Made by a program: the position numbers and the translations under genes | Notes under the pieces: generated by a model | What the model was told of the DNA's origin: nothing | The model's database searches: none | The model's input: the letters and a program-made list of their open reading frames with translations, nothing else | Shown here: one piece after another, positions 11,613 to 22,949 of the stretch | Numbering within the stretch: the first letter of the stretch is position 1 | Layout of the letters: every line of letters starts with the position of its first letter | Source: Paramacrobiotus richtersi | Lineage: Eukaryota; Tardigrada; Eutardigrada; Parachela; Macrobiotidae | Direction of reading: 5' to 3' | DNA: 41,612 nucleotides | Assembly: GCA_034698045.1 (NCBI GenBank) | Contig: JAQGAU010000098.1 | Span: forward strand, 1-41,612

Positions 11613-11729
11613 TCTGGTGAAAACCATCGGCGGATTTCCCTGTGCAGTGTTTGGATTGACCTTCACTCCCGCAAATGCCGTATGCACACTGCACAGAGCA
11701 AGGATAATTGACAAAATTACACAGACCAT

Positions 11730-11960
11730 TGTTGTGTATTGGAGATAGATCGAGGTATGACGCCACAATGCAAAAATCAGAACGGAAGAACCCTTGGCAG
11801 ATACTATCAGTTTCCCGCTTACTACTGCCTATTTATACACACATACCAAATAAGTTTCGACCACTTGATAAGGCTTGCTGAAAGGGAACGAACGTCATCC
11901 ATTTTGGATATAACAATTCGCTGTCCAAGCGTACGGCGACTTAATACACGGGAAAACTAC
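11730..11960 (-). promoter_or_regulatory. Promoter of copy A, conserved with copy B
   Basis: On the minus strand a TATAAATA box lies at 11837-11830, about 100 nt before the ATG. Upstream sequence is shared with 25745-26160 and 35650-36065, notably the + strand blocks gatcagtttttgct-like and tccattttggatata. Conservation outside coding sequence supports a duplicated promoter and 5' UTR. Confidence 0.65.
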
Positions 11961-12114
11961 AGACGATATAATGAGGAGAGACAGATTTTGAATATATTAA
12001 TATCAAAATGGCGAAAACAAGACTTGTTGTTCCTATTCTAGAAAACACTCGCTGCGAAAATTATTATGTTATTTTGATAATGCGCGCCAAAAGTTTCACA
12101 GACGGCTCGGCCAA

Positions 12115-12212
12115 TTTTGCTTTTGCGTTTGCTTGCTTTTGCCGTTTACCGCTTTGCTTTGCACTTTGCCGTTTGCGTCATGTCACGTTTGCCTTTTGCG
12201 TAGCACTTTGAC
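12115..12212 (+). repeat. Low-complexity TTTGC/TTTTGC-rich tract
   Basis: About 100 nt are built almost only from variants of tttgc, tttgcc and tttgcg. It ends just before the flanking duplication of the neighbouring MITE. No protein or RNA is recognised. Confidence 0.8.
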
Positions 12213-12236
12213 GTTTGTATAGTGTGTACTTGCAGC

Positions 12237-12437
12237 TAGGGTTGAAATCAAGATTTCAAACATTTCAAATTTCAAGCTTCAAATCAATTTCAAATCACTT
12301 CAAGCAGGGGTCCCGCCATTCATTGTCTATGGGTGACTCATTCCGAATCAAGCATTTCATGCGTTTCAAGCGCCAAATCAACTTTCAAATCAAGTTTCAA
12401 ATCAAATTGCCTAAAATTCGGCTTGATTTCAACCCTA
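12237..12437. mobile_element. Non-autonomous hAT-type MITE, 201 bp, with 8-bp target-site duplication
   Basis: The 16-bp terminal inverted repeat TAGGGTTGAAATCAAG at 12237-12252 is matched exactly in reverse complement at 12422-12437. Both ends are flanked by the perfect 8-bp direct repeat CTTGCAGC (12229-12236 and 12438-12445). An 8-bp duplication and a TAGGG-type end are typical of the hAT superfamily. The interior is a degenerate array of TTTCAAAT-like words and encodes nothing. Confidence 0.9.
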
Positions 12438-12445
12438 CTTGCAGC

Positions 12446-12994
12446 AACTTCGCAGGTTTGCCGTGTGTTGCAAAAACGCAGGTAGCTGGGTATCTGGAAT
12501 GACAATCATATTGCAGCAGCGGCAGAGTGAATTGCTGAAACATTTTGATAAGAACCAAAATGTGTGACAGATGTTTGGGATTGGGACTGAAACCCTTAGA
12601 TGGGGGGCTTGGACTCAGTTGTGTGAACTCCATGCCACGGCTGCTCGAATACTTAAATTTTGTTAAATAAAATTTGTCCACAATAATTAAAGCCTAACTT
12701 CTTCCACCAGTATGTCCGAGGTATCCTTACCAAACCATTTGTGCCAAAATCGCATCGCGAGAGTTGGTACTGTAGTCATCGTGAGTGCATCGAAGTCAAG
12801 GGTAAGTTTTTCCACCCAGTCAGCCCGCTCGATCTAGTGGGTGCGTTCCAGTTTCAGTCTGCTCACGGACGGCGGCGTATCTCGACGCGCTCGGTAAAAA
12901 AAACCAAAACCAGTGCCGACCCGCAACGAAACAACAAAGTTTTTAATTTTTGTTCAAGGACCGTTGCATCACTGCTGGTGAGATACTACATTAG
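12446..12994. other. Gene-free stretch between MITE and retroelement relic
   Basis: I see no conserved protein, repeat pair or splice-supported exon in this part. Confidence 0.3.
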
Positions 12995-13440
12995 TTAAAC
13001 ATTGAAAAACAAGAAAACATCTTCCATCTCCTTAGCTAAGCTAACCGTCACCAAAACACACATAGCATTTCCTCGTTGAATTTCCACGATGATCCATTGC
13101 CGTAAGAATTCCGTGGTCCTGGAATTTCCGTTTATTTCTCGGATTCTTCGTCCCAAATCCTTCACAAAAGCCGGCCCATTGTCTCAAAAGCAATTGTCTG
13201 AACACTGTAGCGGGTTTCCTTCTCTCGCTCTCGAAGGTCGGCGGCGGCTCCGCATTTGGAAGTGGTCCGGGCGATGTAGGTGTCCGCAAAGGTATCGGCT
13301 ACCATAACATCCCAAACGAGTGGCATGCCGGATCTCCAAGGCATCAAGGTCATGCCATCCGGTCTTTTTCCATCGCCTCTGTCCAGACCTGGCGCATGTG
13401 GCGATCAAACACGGCAGTGGCCGACTGGGTCGGCTTAATT
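12995..13440 (-). pseudogene. 5'-truncated relic of an R2-like retroelement ORF (C-terminal endonuclease end)
   Basis: Minus-strand fragments in shifting frames read DGMTLMPW, GMPLVWD, AFETMG and KEMEDVF, ending at a TAA (12997-12995). These match the C-terminal order of the intact element at 27904-30819 (DGITLAPW, GKMLTWD, AFETMG, NLDEVF). The frame changes several times and the RT domain is missing, as expected of a 5'-truncated, decayed copy. Its tail resembles the relic at 16701 more than the intact copy, so a second subfamily is likely. Confidence 0.65.
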
Positions 13441-13510
13441 GCCGGCGATGGTTTCGATGTTGTAAGTAGAGGGGACATTTTTGCCGTTGATGTGTGGGGT
13501 ACTGTAACAA

Positions 13511-13593
13511 GGGAATTTAATTGCCGGTTAATCACCAACAATAATGTAACCTCTTCTAATAGCGCTCAAAACACCACCGGAAATTAAATTCCC
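13511..13593. repeat. Small hairpin repeat, 83 bp
   Basis: GGGAATTTAATTGCCGG at 13511-13527 is mirrored by the reverse complement of CCGGAAATTAAATTCCC at 13577-13593 with one mismatch. It may be a minimal MITE. No clear target duplication was found. Confidence 0.6.
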
Positions 13594-13944
13594 TCTACCC
13601 ACAAAACCGAAAACATCGCCAGCAAAGTAAGTCCCTTTACTGTTTCATTCCATGACTTTTCGTTCCAAGTTCGTGCGTCCCAGATAAAAATTTCAGTGAT
13701 TCTAGGACCGTAGAAATGGCGGCGCAGGTAACTTGTATTTGTACTAGAGCAACAGAAATGACTACATTTAATCATTCGCACATGAGGCCGGGGAAGTAAC
13801 AATTTTTTTTTTAGGCTGATCAATTAACAACGGTAGCAGAAAGTTGGCCTGTTGAGATTAATGGATAGGGTCAGGCGGAATAAGTCGAAAAAACTGGAAA
13901 ACTGCGGACGCTGAGCAAAAGTTCCGTGAGCCAAGGCAAGAGTT

Positions 13945-14302
13945 CCTATGTGGTGTCACTGATGTTGCCCTTAGTGTGGCTTTCCCCCGCTGAAAAAACA
14001 TCTAAGAAAGCGGGAGCTGCGGCACTAGCGGTGCAAGCAGAGCAGGCAAATCAGAGAAAGGTCATCGAATATTAGAACATCACCGGTGAATACCTGTGTG
14101 TCCTTTGGCAATCACAACGATGGGACCATGGGGTTCGAAGTCCACCGACTAATGTACACCTTGGTAAGGAAGCTCCGCCACGAAACAGGTGAGAGGCGAG
14201 CAAAAAATACGTTATCTGTATATGCGTTGCGGTATCGCGCGCTACTATATGGCTGTTCTGCGAACGCTCTCCCCTTGGACAATTTGATGAAAATTGTGTT
14301 TC
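13945..14302 (+). pseudogene. 5'-truncated relic of the R2-like element (same family as the intact copy)
   Basis: The sequence parallels about 30440-30785 of the intact element. It shares gcagagcaggcaaa/gcagaacaggcaaa, cgatgggaccatggggt/cgatgggaccgtggggt and a following gaaacaggtgagaggcgagc-like block. Stops and indels break the frame. Only the extreme C-terminal part remains. Confidence 0.75.
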
Positions 14303-14307
14303 TTCCA

Positions 14308-14404
14308 GAGTATTAAATGTCCTCAGGACGTTTTCACTCCGAGTACTGAATGTCCGCAGGACCTTTAGTCTACAGTACCAAATTTCGCGGGACGTTCGCA
14401 CGAC
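14308..14404 (+). repeat. 33-bp tandem repeat, about three degenerate units
   Basis: Units start at 14308 (gagtattaaatgtcctcagg), 14341 (gagtactgaatgtccgcagg) and 14374 (agtaccaaatttcgcggg). Each of the first two carries a GTCC-nnn-GGAC mini-palindrome. It follows directly on the retroelement relic. Confidence 0.6.
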
Positions 14405-16700
14405 GACTTTAACCAGTACGGATGCCAATCCTACAGTAAACGGGAGCGACTCTAACCAAGAACACACTTCCGGCCATCGGCGTAGTACCATCATGGTTCA
14501 GCATATCCTCCGCCTTGGAAAACGGAACCTGGACGACCAACAAAGCCCGAGTGGCTCTAAAAGTACGCGAGCTACGTCGACATGATCAGTGTAATAAACG
14601 ACGGGAAGGTCCAGCTCCTTCTGGACTGTCTTGGGGCCAGGCCATTCAACTTCTAAACACCATGGGCCGCCCAGAAAAACCAGGGGAACTCACCCTGGAT
14701 TAACTCCCGGAGAGACTTCGGAATCACTATGCGGCCTTCGAATTCCATACGGTCCCTGTAGTGTATGAGAGATTCTCGTGAGATTCTCGTGAATGCAAGT
14801 ATATGTGATATCTGTTACCGACCTTAGCAACTACAGTTCTACCTTGTTGCTTATGTACGATTGCACAGTTTCAGTTGCATTCTGACGAGATACGAAACGG
14901 TCATTGAAGATGTAATGCTACAGATACATACAGACATTACAATCCCGATTGCCAAATTCTTCGATGTCACCCAGTCTTCCCGTTACAACTTTGAGGGCTT
15001 TTCCAAGACGATGCAGAACGCAGCTTCTTACTGCAACTTCCCAGACACCGTCTTTGAAAAAACCTTTGTGCAGCTTTCATTAACAGGCTCCACAACGAAG
15101 GCACCCGGGCCCACCTGCTGATCTGCAGTGCTTCGAGGAAAGCTTGGAGCCTGCCAAGAAATCCGAAGCCAGACGGAGCGAAGCCAAGAATTCCAGAGGC
15201 GCCGACGATGCCGAAGTCCTGAAAGTTAAAGTCAACGGTAGCCACCATGCCAACAAATTCCACAAGTGTCAAAACGGTGGCATTTCGAGCTTCCGCAGCA
15301 CGTTTCACTTGCAGTTTTTGGTACCGTTTCCCACAAAGATTTGTTTATTTTCGTACCGGTCATTCCTTGGTGGCTCACTGTGTTTCTGTAATGCTGGCCT
15401 TGTGGCTTCGAGCTTCTAGTTTCGTTTCGTTTGCATTGCATGACACCGGTTGCCTGTGGATCGAAAATTCGAAATGGAAGGAGAAATAAACTTAGCTGTT
15501 TGCTTAATTGTATTCTCATTTCTCAAGACTGCAGCGATGAGAATCGTTTAATGTGTAGCCCAAAATAATATGCTTTAACAGCTACTATTATGTCCGCGTC
15601 TCGCAAGTTACAACCATACATTGGTGAGGCTAGTCCTCGTCTGTCGTCTTAGGAGGAAGCCATGTTGAAGAATGGTATACCAGAAGACCGAACGGGACAC
15701 TGGAAGCAACCGAACGTTATTAAACATGATTCACTCTTCTAGAGAAAATCGTTCGGTATTCCGTCTACAGTTGGGAAAACAGGGATTTCTCCAAACCGCT
15801 TACCATTACCTGCTATTACAGGTCAGCAATAAAAAGTAAGAGCTTGACATGCAGAACATATATATTTGCCATATATTTGCAGTTATAGCTGTAAGAAATT
15901 TTGCAGTTATATGCAATTCAATATTTATATGTTAATAAATAAAAAGTACAGTACACTGAAATTCAGCAATATGAAATGACAGTTAACGAAGAGCCAGTTC
16001 GTCATATCCCCCGCCCACGGTATGGTCATACCATTGATCTTAGTTGTTTAACGGTGTTCGCGCTATCGTCAGCATAACAAACCAAAAACTGCGGCAGTCA
16101 AGGAAAATTAAAGTGTTTCACAAGGCGGAGTTTAAAGTTGGCACTCGAGATGATGATACAACCTTCGCATACCGATGATGATATTATTATGTCTATTATT
16201 CAACATGCCTACAGCAGCCTGTTTCGACAGTTTCATTTACGTCGAGATATCGGAGAAACTGATGGGACCAGCAGTTTCAAATAATCCCCGATGACCGACT
16301 TTAATCGGCGCTATGTACAGTATGATCCTGACCTGCCAGAGCGTGTCTCAAAAGCGGTCGTCGGGAGATTATTTGAAAATGTTGGTTCCAACAATTTATC
16401 GGATATTACGAGCATATCGAAAGTTTATCTACTTATCACAATAGTCTATCCGAATGTAAGCCAACCTACACGAAGTCTGAATCCCTTCCTGAAGATATTC
16501 TGTTTGTTGCGGAAAACCAGTCTCACCACAACCACAACAGCAATAACGAAAAACCCGATTAAGATGACCACATCTAAAACTGTCCACAAAGCTGATCAAA
16601 ATAATAAGGTCAGCTTTGGTTTATTTGCGGGTAAATATTTAATGTGTGTTCGAAACTTCGTGCATGAAAGCTGAGAGGCAATAATAAATATCAACAAGAG
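14405..16700. other. Gene-free stretch with no assignable content
   Basis: Several open frames of 80-130 codons occur (for example around 14861-15121, 14967-15308 and 16291-16674), but none shows a recognisable domain or supported splice sites. Short local duplications exist, such as gagattctcgt twice near 14768. The stretch may be old repeat sequence. Confidence 0.35.
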
Positions 16701-16925
16701 CTACACATTGAACAACAAAAACACATCTTCCATCTCCTTAGTGGTGTCAACAGTCCCCAGTACACAAATTCCGTTTCTCGCTGAATTTCTACGCTAATTC
16801 TTTGTCGCAGGAGTTCTGTTGTCCGGGGATTTCCATTGCTTTCTCGGATTCTTCGTCCCAGTTCCTTCAGAAAAGATTTGGCCTGCGTGCCCCACGATCC
16901 CATTGTCCCGAAAGCGATCAAGATA
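16701..16925 (-). pseudogene. 5'-truncated relic of an R2-like retroelement ORF
   Basis: On the minus strand the translation reads IAFGTMGSWG, then LGRRIRES, then RQRISVEIQR, the typical tail of this element class (intact copy: LAFETMGPWG, KKIRQETG, YQRISIELQR). A frameshift precedes a second-frame tail EMEDVFLLFNV ending at TAG (16703-16701). It shares its 3' end (acatcttccatctccttag on the + strand) with the relic at 12995. Confidence 0.7.
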
Positions 16926-17559
16926 ATTAAGTTTAACGGTTATCATACAGCCGGGCAGCGTCACCGTCAGCTATGCATCTACGTACATACAGTACTTAAA
17001 AACCCCGAGGTGCTGTATTCGGAACGGATATGAATTTAGATACAGCGTGCCATCGCTAACCATTATCGACCAGGTTACTTTCTCGTTGTGTCAATCACAT
17101 GCAACATGAAAATCCTTAGAGTCTGCAATCGTTTTAATGCTCTACTAGAACGTAGTCGCGATAAAAGTAAATGCTTTTAATGCCAGATGGAGATGCTTGC
17201 ATGTTGTTCCTTTACACTGGGGATGCGACTACATAATAACTCTTGATCGGATGTTCTTTGTTTTGAGGCGGCAAGAGTACTATACAAATCAGTTAAAGCA
17301 AACACTGATCTGTATGGTACTTGCCGCCAATGGATCGCCAGCCGTCGCTGTGGTACTCCGTCAAACGTTGAAACGGTTGGTAAACAGATTAACGGGACAC
17401 CGTCTGGATAAATCATCGATTGTCGAATTCTTTATTGGCGTATCAGCTGACTGGAATCTCAGGGTTCACGCATAATATGGTAGCCTGTAAAAGCGATACA
17501 CGTGGGTTATTGGGCCTTTTCTGCAGCATAAAGAAAATGAGGCTGTGGTGACCCCAATT
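16926..17559. other. Gene-free stretch between relics
   Basis: An open frame at 17197-17475 (+) has no recognisable domain. Nothing else is supported. Confidence 0.3.
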
Positions 17560-18103
17560 GCAAACACATCAACTCAGCTTGATCTTCAAATCAACGAAGA
17601 AGTAGATCTTTAGATCATCAGCACGTACATGAAGCATCCAAATCAAATAACGCGCGTCACCGCGAAACTGGAGCCAAGGGGGACATCGCATACAGCAGGA
17701 CCACGTCCAGATGGGTATACAACTTTCGCTTGCAAGCGGGCTTGTGTTTAGCTTGGGACGAGACGTGTGTTGGCACCGTTTGTCAGTCCCACTTAAGAAC
17801 GACCGCCACTACACAGACATCAGCGGCGGAAAACGCTGAGAAGAAAAAGTGTCGACTGTACTCGTATCTTAAGGCAGCTTCCTTTTTGAACCACTAGGTT
17901 TCGAATCTCTTGGAGCTTGGGGACCATTGGCTATGGCATTGGTGAAAGAGATCGGAAAACGCTTGAAGGAACATACAGGCGAACTGCGCTCCCATGAATA
18001 GCTCCGGCAAAGACTTTCGCTGGAAATTCAACGCGGTAACGCAACATCGGCCCTCGGCATCATGGAAGGAGCGGAACGGCTAAACGAATTATATTTGTTG
18101 TAA
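17560..18103 (+). pseudogene. 5'-truncated relic of an R2-like retroelement ORF
   Basis: In broken frames this reads GPRPDGYTT (the RPDG of the endonuclease), then GFESLGAWG, KEIGKRLKEHTGE and LRQRLSLEIQRGNA, ending in TAA (18101-18103). A TAG interrupts the frame at about 17998, before LRQRL. It keeps more of the endonuclease region than the other relics. Confidence 0.72.
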
Positions 18104-20121
18104 ATTTTCCGGTGGTGGCATCTGCGCCACCACCATTAAACAGTGTATCATTCTGCATGAACAGCGAGTACTGCCGGTGGAGCATAAATAAACAATCGTA
18201 TCGTAGAAAAAAAGTGAATTAACTATGCGCGAGGCAAATAACCACATAACGGTGTGCCGCGGTCCTAACTCCTATATGACTACCTCTTCTAGGTAGTTTT
18301 TTTGCCAACAGCAACATCCCGATTGAATAAAATCGTTATCCACTCTGGCTCGCCTTAACTTGGTCGAAGTTCCTTTCTCCAGATGACCTGTCGAGGAGAA
18401 AAATACCCAGTGAATACCGTTTTGGATGGTTCGCCAAGATACTGTTTTGCACGAAACCACAAATGTAGAGTTTCCGAATAGGGTACGTAAGATGGATTGC
18501 TGAATACAAGTCCACGAGTTGGTTGTAAACAAAGAGCAGGTAAATAAGAAATAAAGTTCTCGAAAATTCAGGCGTGATCGAAACGCTATGAAATACATGA
18601 AAAAATAAGAAAAAATTGGTGCACAAGCGTTTTCAATTTCAGTGATCACGTAAAAAAATATTCAATTAAAAAAATTTGAAATTCAATATCTTGCGACACA
18701 TTCGACAAAAAGAAAAACTTGCATAATAATCTTACTTCTCTTTTTACACATTCTTTGAAGTATTCAAATCAAACTTTTATTGCACGGATGAATTTACGAT
18801 GACCTTTTTTCTTAGTTACTTGCCCGTTGTTTGTTCACGTATTGTCGGGTGCGGTCATAAAGTGCCCTAATGAGCAGAGTAAACTTTTCTACAGATAGCT
18901 GTACTTAGTTATATAGTGTACCCTATGCGGCAGCCCTGCACGCTTGCGATTTCGTTCAAAAAAGTTACTTTGGCGAAGCATCCAAAACGGTATTCACTGG
19001 TTATTTTTCACCTCAGCCAAAAAACGACACTGACCTGATGAGTGGTATTCAAGCGTATCCAAATTGGTTAGGCTTCTGTGGCACAACGGTGGCGTAGAAA
19101 TCAATTTCGTTTGGCCCAGTTTGTAATTGTAAGGGATCATCCCAGGTTTACTGAAATAACAACGCAAAAAACTTGGCTTATGGTTTAAGGTGATTACGTT
19201 GTTAGTTTTCATACGGGTAACTGCAGATTTTGCGTGCGCGCGTGAGCTGAGAAACACGGCATGCGATATATGCTATCACGTAGATACCGGCGCCCTATGA
19301 ATTTGTCCGGGGCATAGTCGCATACACATCTGAGACGAAACGGTCAAGATTCGTGAAAGACACTGGCCACGATTTACTGCTATTTACTTTACGACTGTAA
19401 CTGTTCCTGGCTTATCGGCACCGCCAAGCTTCTCAAATGGAAGGCTGTGGAAATGCTTGTAACTGGTTGGAGGTGACGCATTTATTGGTGCAGTTCACGC
19501 AAGAATTCCACATCGACGGAAACGCTTCTGAATCCATTCAGAAAAACATGGCAGGTTGAACTCAGTCAAAGCGTTCCTAGGTTAGGTGAAAAAAGATATT
19601 TCCTCGGACGCAACGTGATGTGAACACCAGCTGTCCAAATGTAATAAGGAACAGCTCAGAATCGGTAGAGGAGTTAAGAAATGACCCGTTAAATGACAGT
19701 ACCTGCCGTTGAAATGCCACTCAGTGGCTTGGAACTAGTAGCCACAAAATGGTTAAGTACTGGCTGCCAAACAGACACTTATAAAGAAAAGACAGTGAAC
19801 TGGATTCGACGTGGAAAAACATGTAGCGAGCCAGGAAATCCCGCATGTAACTTGCAAGCACTTGGCAACGTATCGAGACTCGAGAGCTGCTGTCTTCAAC
19901 TTCAAGTAAGCACTACAAATACTGCTACCTTTACGCACTGACGATGTTGTATGCATTATTAACAGAACCTGATAGTTACTTCCAGCAAATAGATTTCTAA
20001 GGCTCACCAGCCGGCTGGTATGTTGAACGCACTTGTGCTACCACGGTGCTTACAAGTACACATTTTTGCACCGCAGTTACGAATAACTGCGCGTTTCATA
20101 TCAATAAGATTTACTAAAATG
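18104..20121. other. Gene-free stretch
   Basis: AT-rich sequence near 18600-18780 and an open frame at 19693-19941 with six Cys (CQTD, CSEP, CNLQ, SCCL) that ends near a gtaagc-like donor. The latter could be a stray exon, but no partner exon or domain was found. Confidence 0.3.
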
Positions 20122-20389
20122 ATATGGTGAGTATTGGGTAGTTTTTAATTTGTTCTAAATATAAACAGTGAAAAACTACGAATTTTCAAAGCTAATAATG
20201 CATAAGTTGGCTTAACATAGCGTCTACGAAGCAAGGATCAGCAAGATTACGATCTTGATCCGGTTCTCGTATAGACCACTGTGTTAAGCCACCTTACGCA
20301 TTATTCATTAATAGCATCGAAAATCCATAACTTTTCAGGGGTTATGTTTGGTATAAATTAGAAAAATTCCCAATACTTACCCACCATAT
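20122..20389. mobile_element. Foldback element, about 268 bp
   Basis: The left arm beginning ATATGGTGAGTATTGGG aligns with the reverse complement of the right arm, which begins ATATGGTGGGTAAGTATTGGG. Further paired blocks are taatgcataagttggcttaaca versus taatgcgtaaggtggcttaaca, near the centre. The loop centre carries gatcagcaagattacgatcttgatc, itself partly palindromic. Nothing is encoded. Confidence 0.75.
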
Positions 20390-22559
20390 TTATTGGATCA
20401 CATTGATATGAAAAGCGTATTTATTTGTAACGCCGGGCAAAAAACTGCTTGTAAGTTATATTTATTGCATCTACACTCTACAGGTACAGAACCGGTACAG
20501 AACCGGTACCGACAGTTTCTCATCTGGAAGCTTTTTTATCGTTGTTTTGTTTTACCTCATGTGTCTGTATGTGAAAGGAGTTTGTAATTCTTTTACTGTA
20601 ATATATTTCTTACGTTTTTTCCCTGCACAAGTCATTCTGGTCAAGATAATTAAGTATCACACCATTGCATGTCAAAAACAAAGGGGACGAGAGTCGTTCT
20701 GTTTACGAGAACACGGGCATCCCACCGGTACAAATTATGGTATCATGTTTTAGTTTCATCGGGTTCGGGGCCAAGTTGTGGTAGTAATGCAAAATATCAA
20801 GATTAACCTGCTTTGGAAAGACCCCGGAAAGGAAGATCCGCAGACTGATAGGGGAGCCTCGCTCGACCTCCTTCATCAAAAATCGTTCTAGCTTAGCTAT
20901 TGTTAAAGGCAATGCTGCTGCTGTTCTGGGCACTTGCCGGCTGTTACTCGTATTAATCGTGGTGGTGATTTTGGTTGTTTTTTTGGCATTTGATATTTTT
21001 ACCTTGTAGATTCTCATTATGTGCCTGTGCACTTGTTTTATGTGTCGATGGCTTTTGCTCAATAAAGCTGCTTTACTATTGCTTGTATTTCAGTCTTCTG
21101 TGGGAAACGTTCGATATCGAAGGAAAACGATCGGTTACCTTCTAGCATACATTTCGTTATGCTTCTGGTTGGTTCTAAAACAACATGCCCCGTTGCTGCT
21201 ATTAATTTATTTCGTTCTGATGCAGCTCAAATGTTTCAGCACAGCACTCGGTTTTAATATAGAATCCCTTTCGTTTCCAAAATAATTATTTCATTCTTGT
21301 ATCGTGTTGCTTCTGGTCGGACACCTGGTACAAAACAAAACGTCCCTTTTTTGCAAGTGTTATTGTCCTTTCGGAGTTTAAATTTGTTGTACACTTCCTT
21401 TAAATCATGCGATAGAAGCGATCCTGTAGATCAGTTATCATTCTCGGCTAGTCGGCTACCGGCGAAGGAACTCTCGGTATCCGTATTAAGCTCTCAGTTC
21501 CGTAGACTGATTCGGATCTGGTGTTTTATATATCTGGTGTATACCCATTTTACACAAGTTGTAGTCTATTGGGCTTTAATTTCGTTGTCTGCTCTTGCCA
21601 ATGCTCGTGCTGAACACAGCTTTCTTTCCTACCTTCTCCCTCGACATGTGCCAGTACACTTATGACTCCGCTTTTGCCGCGTAATTAAAATAAATATTAC
21701 GAATGTATGTATACTTATTTACTTAGCACTCCGTGTCCGGTGGCTTAAACTAAAGTAGTTCGCTGTCGAAGTCCGAACCATTCTGACAAAAGCGTCAGTG
21801 ATTCCAAAGTCAGTCCAGCGTTCTGGAAGACTTACTGGTAAAGATGAATTCCCGTTCTGAATGTAGAAGTAATTGTACTATGTATATAGTTCTCGTTCGG
21901 TTTAGACGAGCGTGATTTTTCCGTCAGAAATCTCTCCAGATTTTGATAGTATTGTGTCTCGAGAATTCGCTATTAAACTGCGTTTGCTTGACTAAACTTA
22001 TTCGTCTGAATTCTGCAATAAAGCTATCGGTTTGGGCCAGTTTAGCAAATTACCAATCTGCTTTTTCCCGAAAGACAACCTTGCTGGCACTACCAGAACA
22101 AAACAAACTATACAGTGCACAGAATAGTGTGTAAGGTTGACCTTTTTAATTTCTGACTAAGATAAACTCTCGTGGCTAGTACAGGTTGTTTTTTAATTTT
22201 TGTATTTTTTATTTAGTTCTGCATAAATCTGATCGTAGCAACGCGTGATAACGTTCGTACGTATTTATTATACGGTTGTGTCGTACAGATATGTGTGAGG
22301 CAAAAAACTTATTTGTTGTGATGTCACTTTCCTATTCACTATCTTCTTACGTCACCCATTGAGTAGAAGGCTTTTTATTCACTTTCGACATTAACCACAA
22401 ACCGGTGGTGTTTAAAAACGGCAAGTAAGCATGTAAGGGATGATTCATCAGTAACTACAGAACATTACATTCCATCTCATGATAATGTAACGTTCTGTAT
22501 CTATTGATGTTGAGGCGTGGTGAAACTGGACTGCGCCAATTATATCGGCGATTTCACCA
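20390..22559. other. Gene-free, AT-rich stretch
   Basis: Open frames at 20703-21062 (-), 21019-21285 (+) and 21297-21665 (+) show no domain and no supported splice sites. A small tandem gtacagaaccg repeat lies near 20483-20510. Nothing else can be assigned. Confidence 0.3.
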
Positions 22560-22602
22560 ATTTTCACATCACAGACAATATTGTTGTCTGTGATGTGAAA
22601 AT
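22560..22602. repeat. Perfect 19-bp hairpin with 5-nt loop
   Basis: ATTTTCACATCACAGACAA (22560-22578) and its exact reverse complement (22584-22602) flank the loop TATTG. Partial pairing continues outward (ttcacc versus ggtgtaa). It lies about 350 nt beyond the stop codon of copy B, on that gene's 3' side. Confidence 0.9.
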
Positions 22603-22715
22603 CGGTGTAATTGCCCTTAATAACATCGATGAAATACAAGCAAATTTCCTCGCATAGAAACTGTATGCCTGGAAGAAACAGTGCGCCGGGGAAAGAAACA
22701 GAACGTCGAGCACAC

Positions 22716-22860
22716 TGTAAACCCGTTTTCAAGTAGGCGATTAACTGACTGTTTTAACGGTTTACGGTTTTATTTCTCAAATGAAGGACATACTCATCAG
22801 GAGACATCCAGATGAACTTTCAACGGTCAGTTAATCGCCTACTTGCAAACGCGGTTTACA
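22716..22860. mobile_element. MITE-like insertion in the 3' flank of copy B, 145 bp
   Basis: Arms of about 36 bp (22716-22751 starting TGTAAAC, and 22825-22860 as reverse complement) share the exact block AAGTAGGCGATTAACTGAC. Copy A has no counterpart: its matching 3' flank is about 200 bp shorter. The direct repeat CAGAACGT at 22699-22706 and 22934-22941 brackets the extra sequence and might mark the insertion. Confidence 0.7.
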
Positions 22861-22949
22861 ACATGACTATGTTAGTTAAGCATAGTTGCACTTCTCTGGG
22901 AATCAGCAGAATGGAACACTAATAAAACTAATTCAGAACGTAAAGTTGT

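Larger units (their letters stand above)
8471..11729 (-). pseudogene. Broken paralogue of the astacin-like/cadherin-like secreted protein (copy A)
   Basis: The exon plan matches the intact copy at 22950-25684: 11729-11570, 10507-9839, 9727-9600, 9508-8855 and 8791-8471 on the minus strand. Exons 2, 3 and 4 have exactly the same lengths in both copies (669, 128 and 654 nt), and every splice site is kept. Exon 1 encodes a near-identical signal peptide (ALCSVHTAFAG shared). Two lesions break it. Codon 40 is TAG (11612-11610) where the intact copy has the Trp of its RWP motif. Exon 5 contains a 52-bp inverted segment (8533-8584) and a net gain of 2 nt, which shifts the frame and replaces the conserved Cys-containing C terminus. 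The astacin zinc site is already lost, as in the sister copy (RILVN for HExxH, then GLGNE for GxxHE). Preservation of exons 2-4 suggests recent inactivation. Translation from an internal start or stop-codon readthrough cannot be excluded. Confidence 0.75.

Noticed and set aside
20703-21062. 119-codon minus-strand frame with a plausible-looking C-terminal half
   Set aside because: No family recognised and no exon partners. It could be an old element fragment, but the evidence is too thin to call.
22699-22941. hAT insertion inferred from the 8-bp CAGAACGT repeats
   Set aside because: The ends of the bracketed segment are not inverted repeats, so I did not classify it as hAT.
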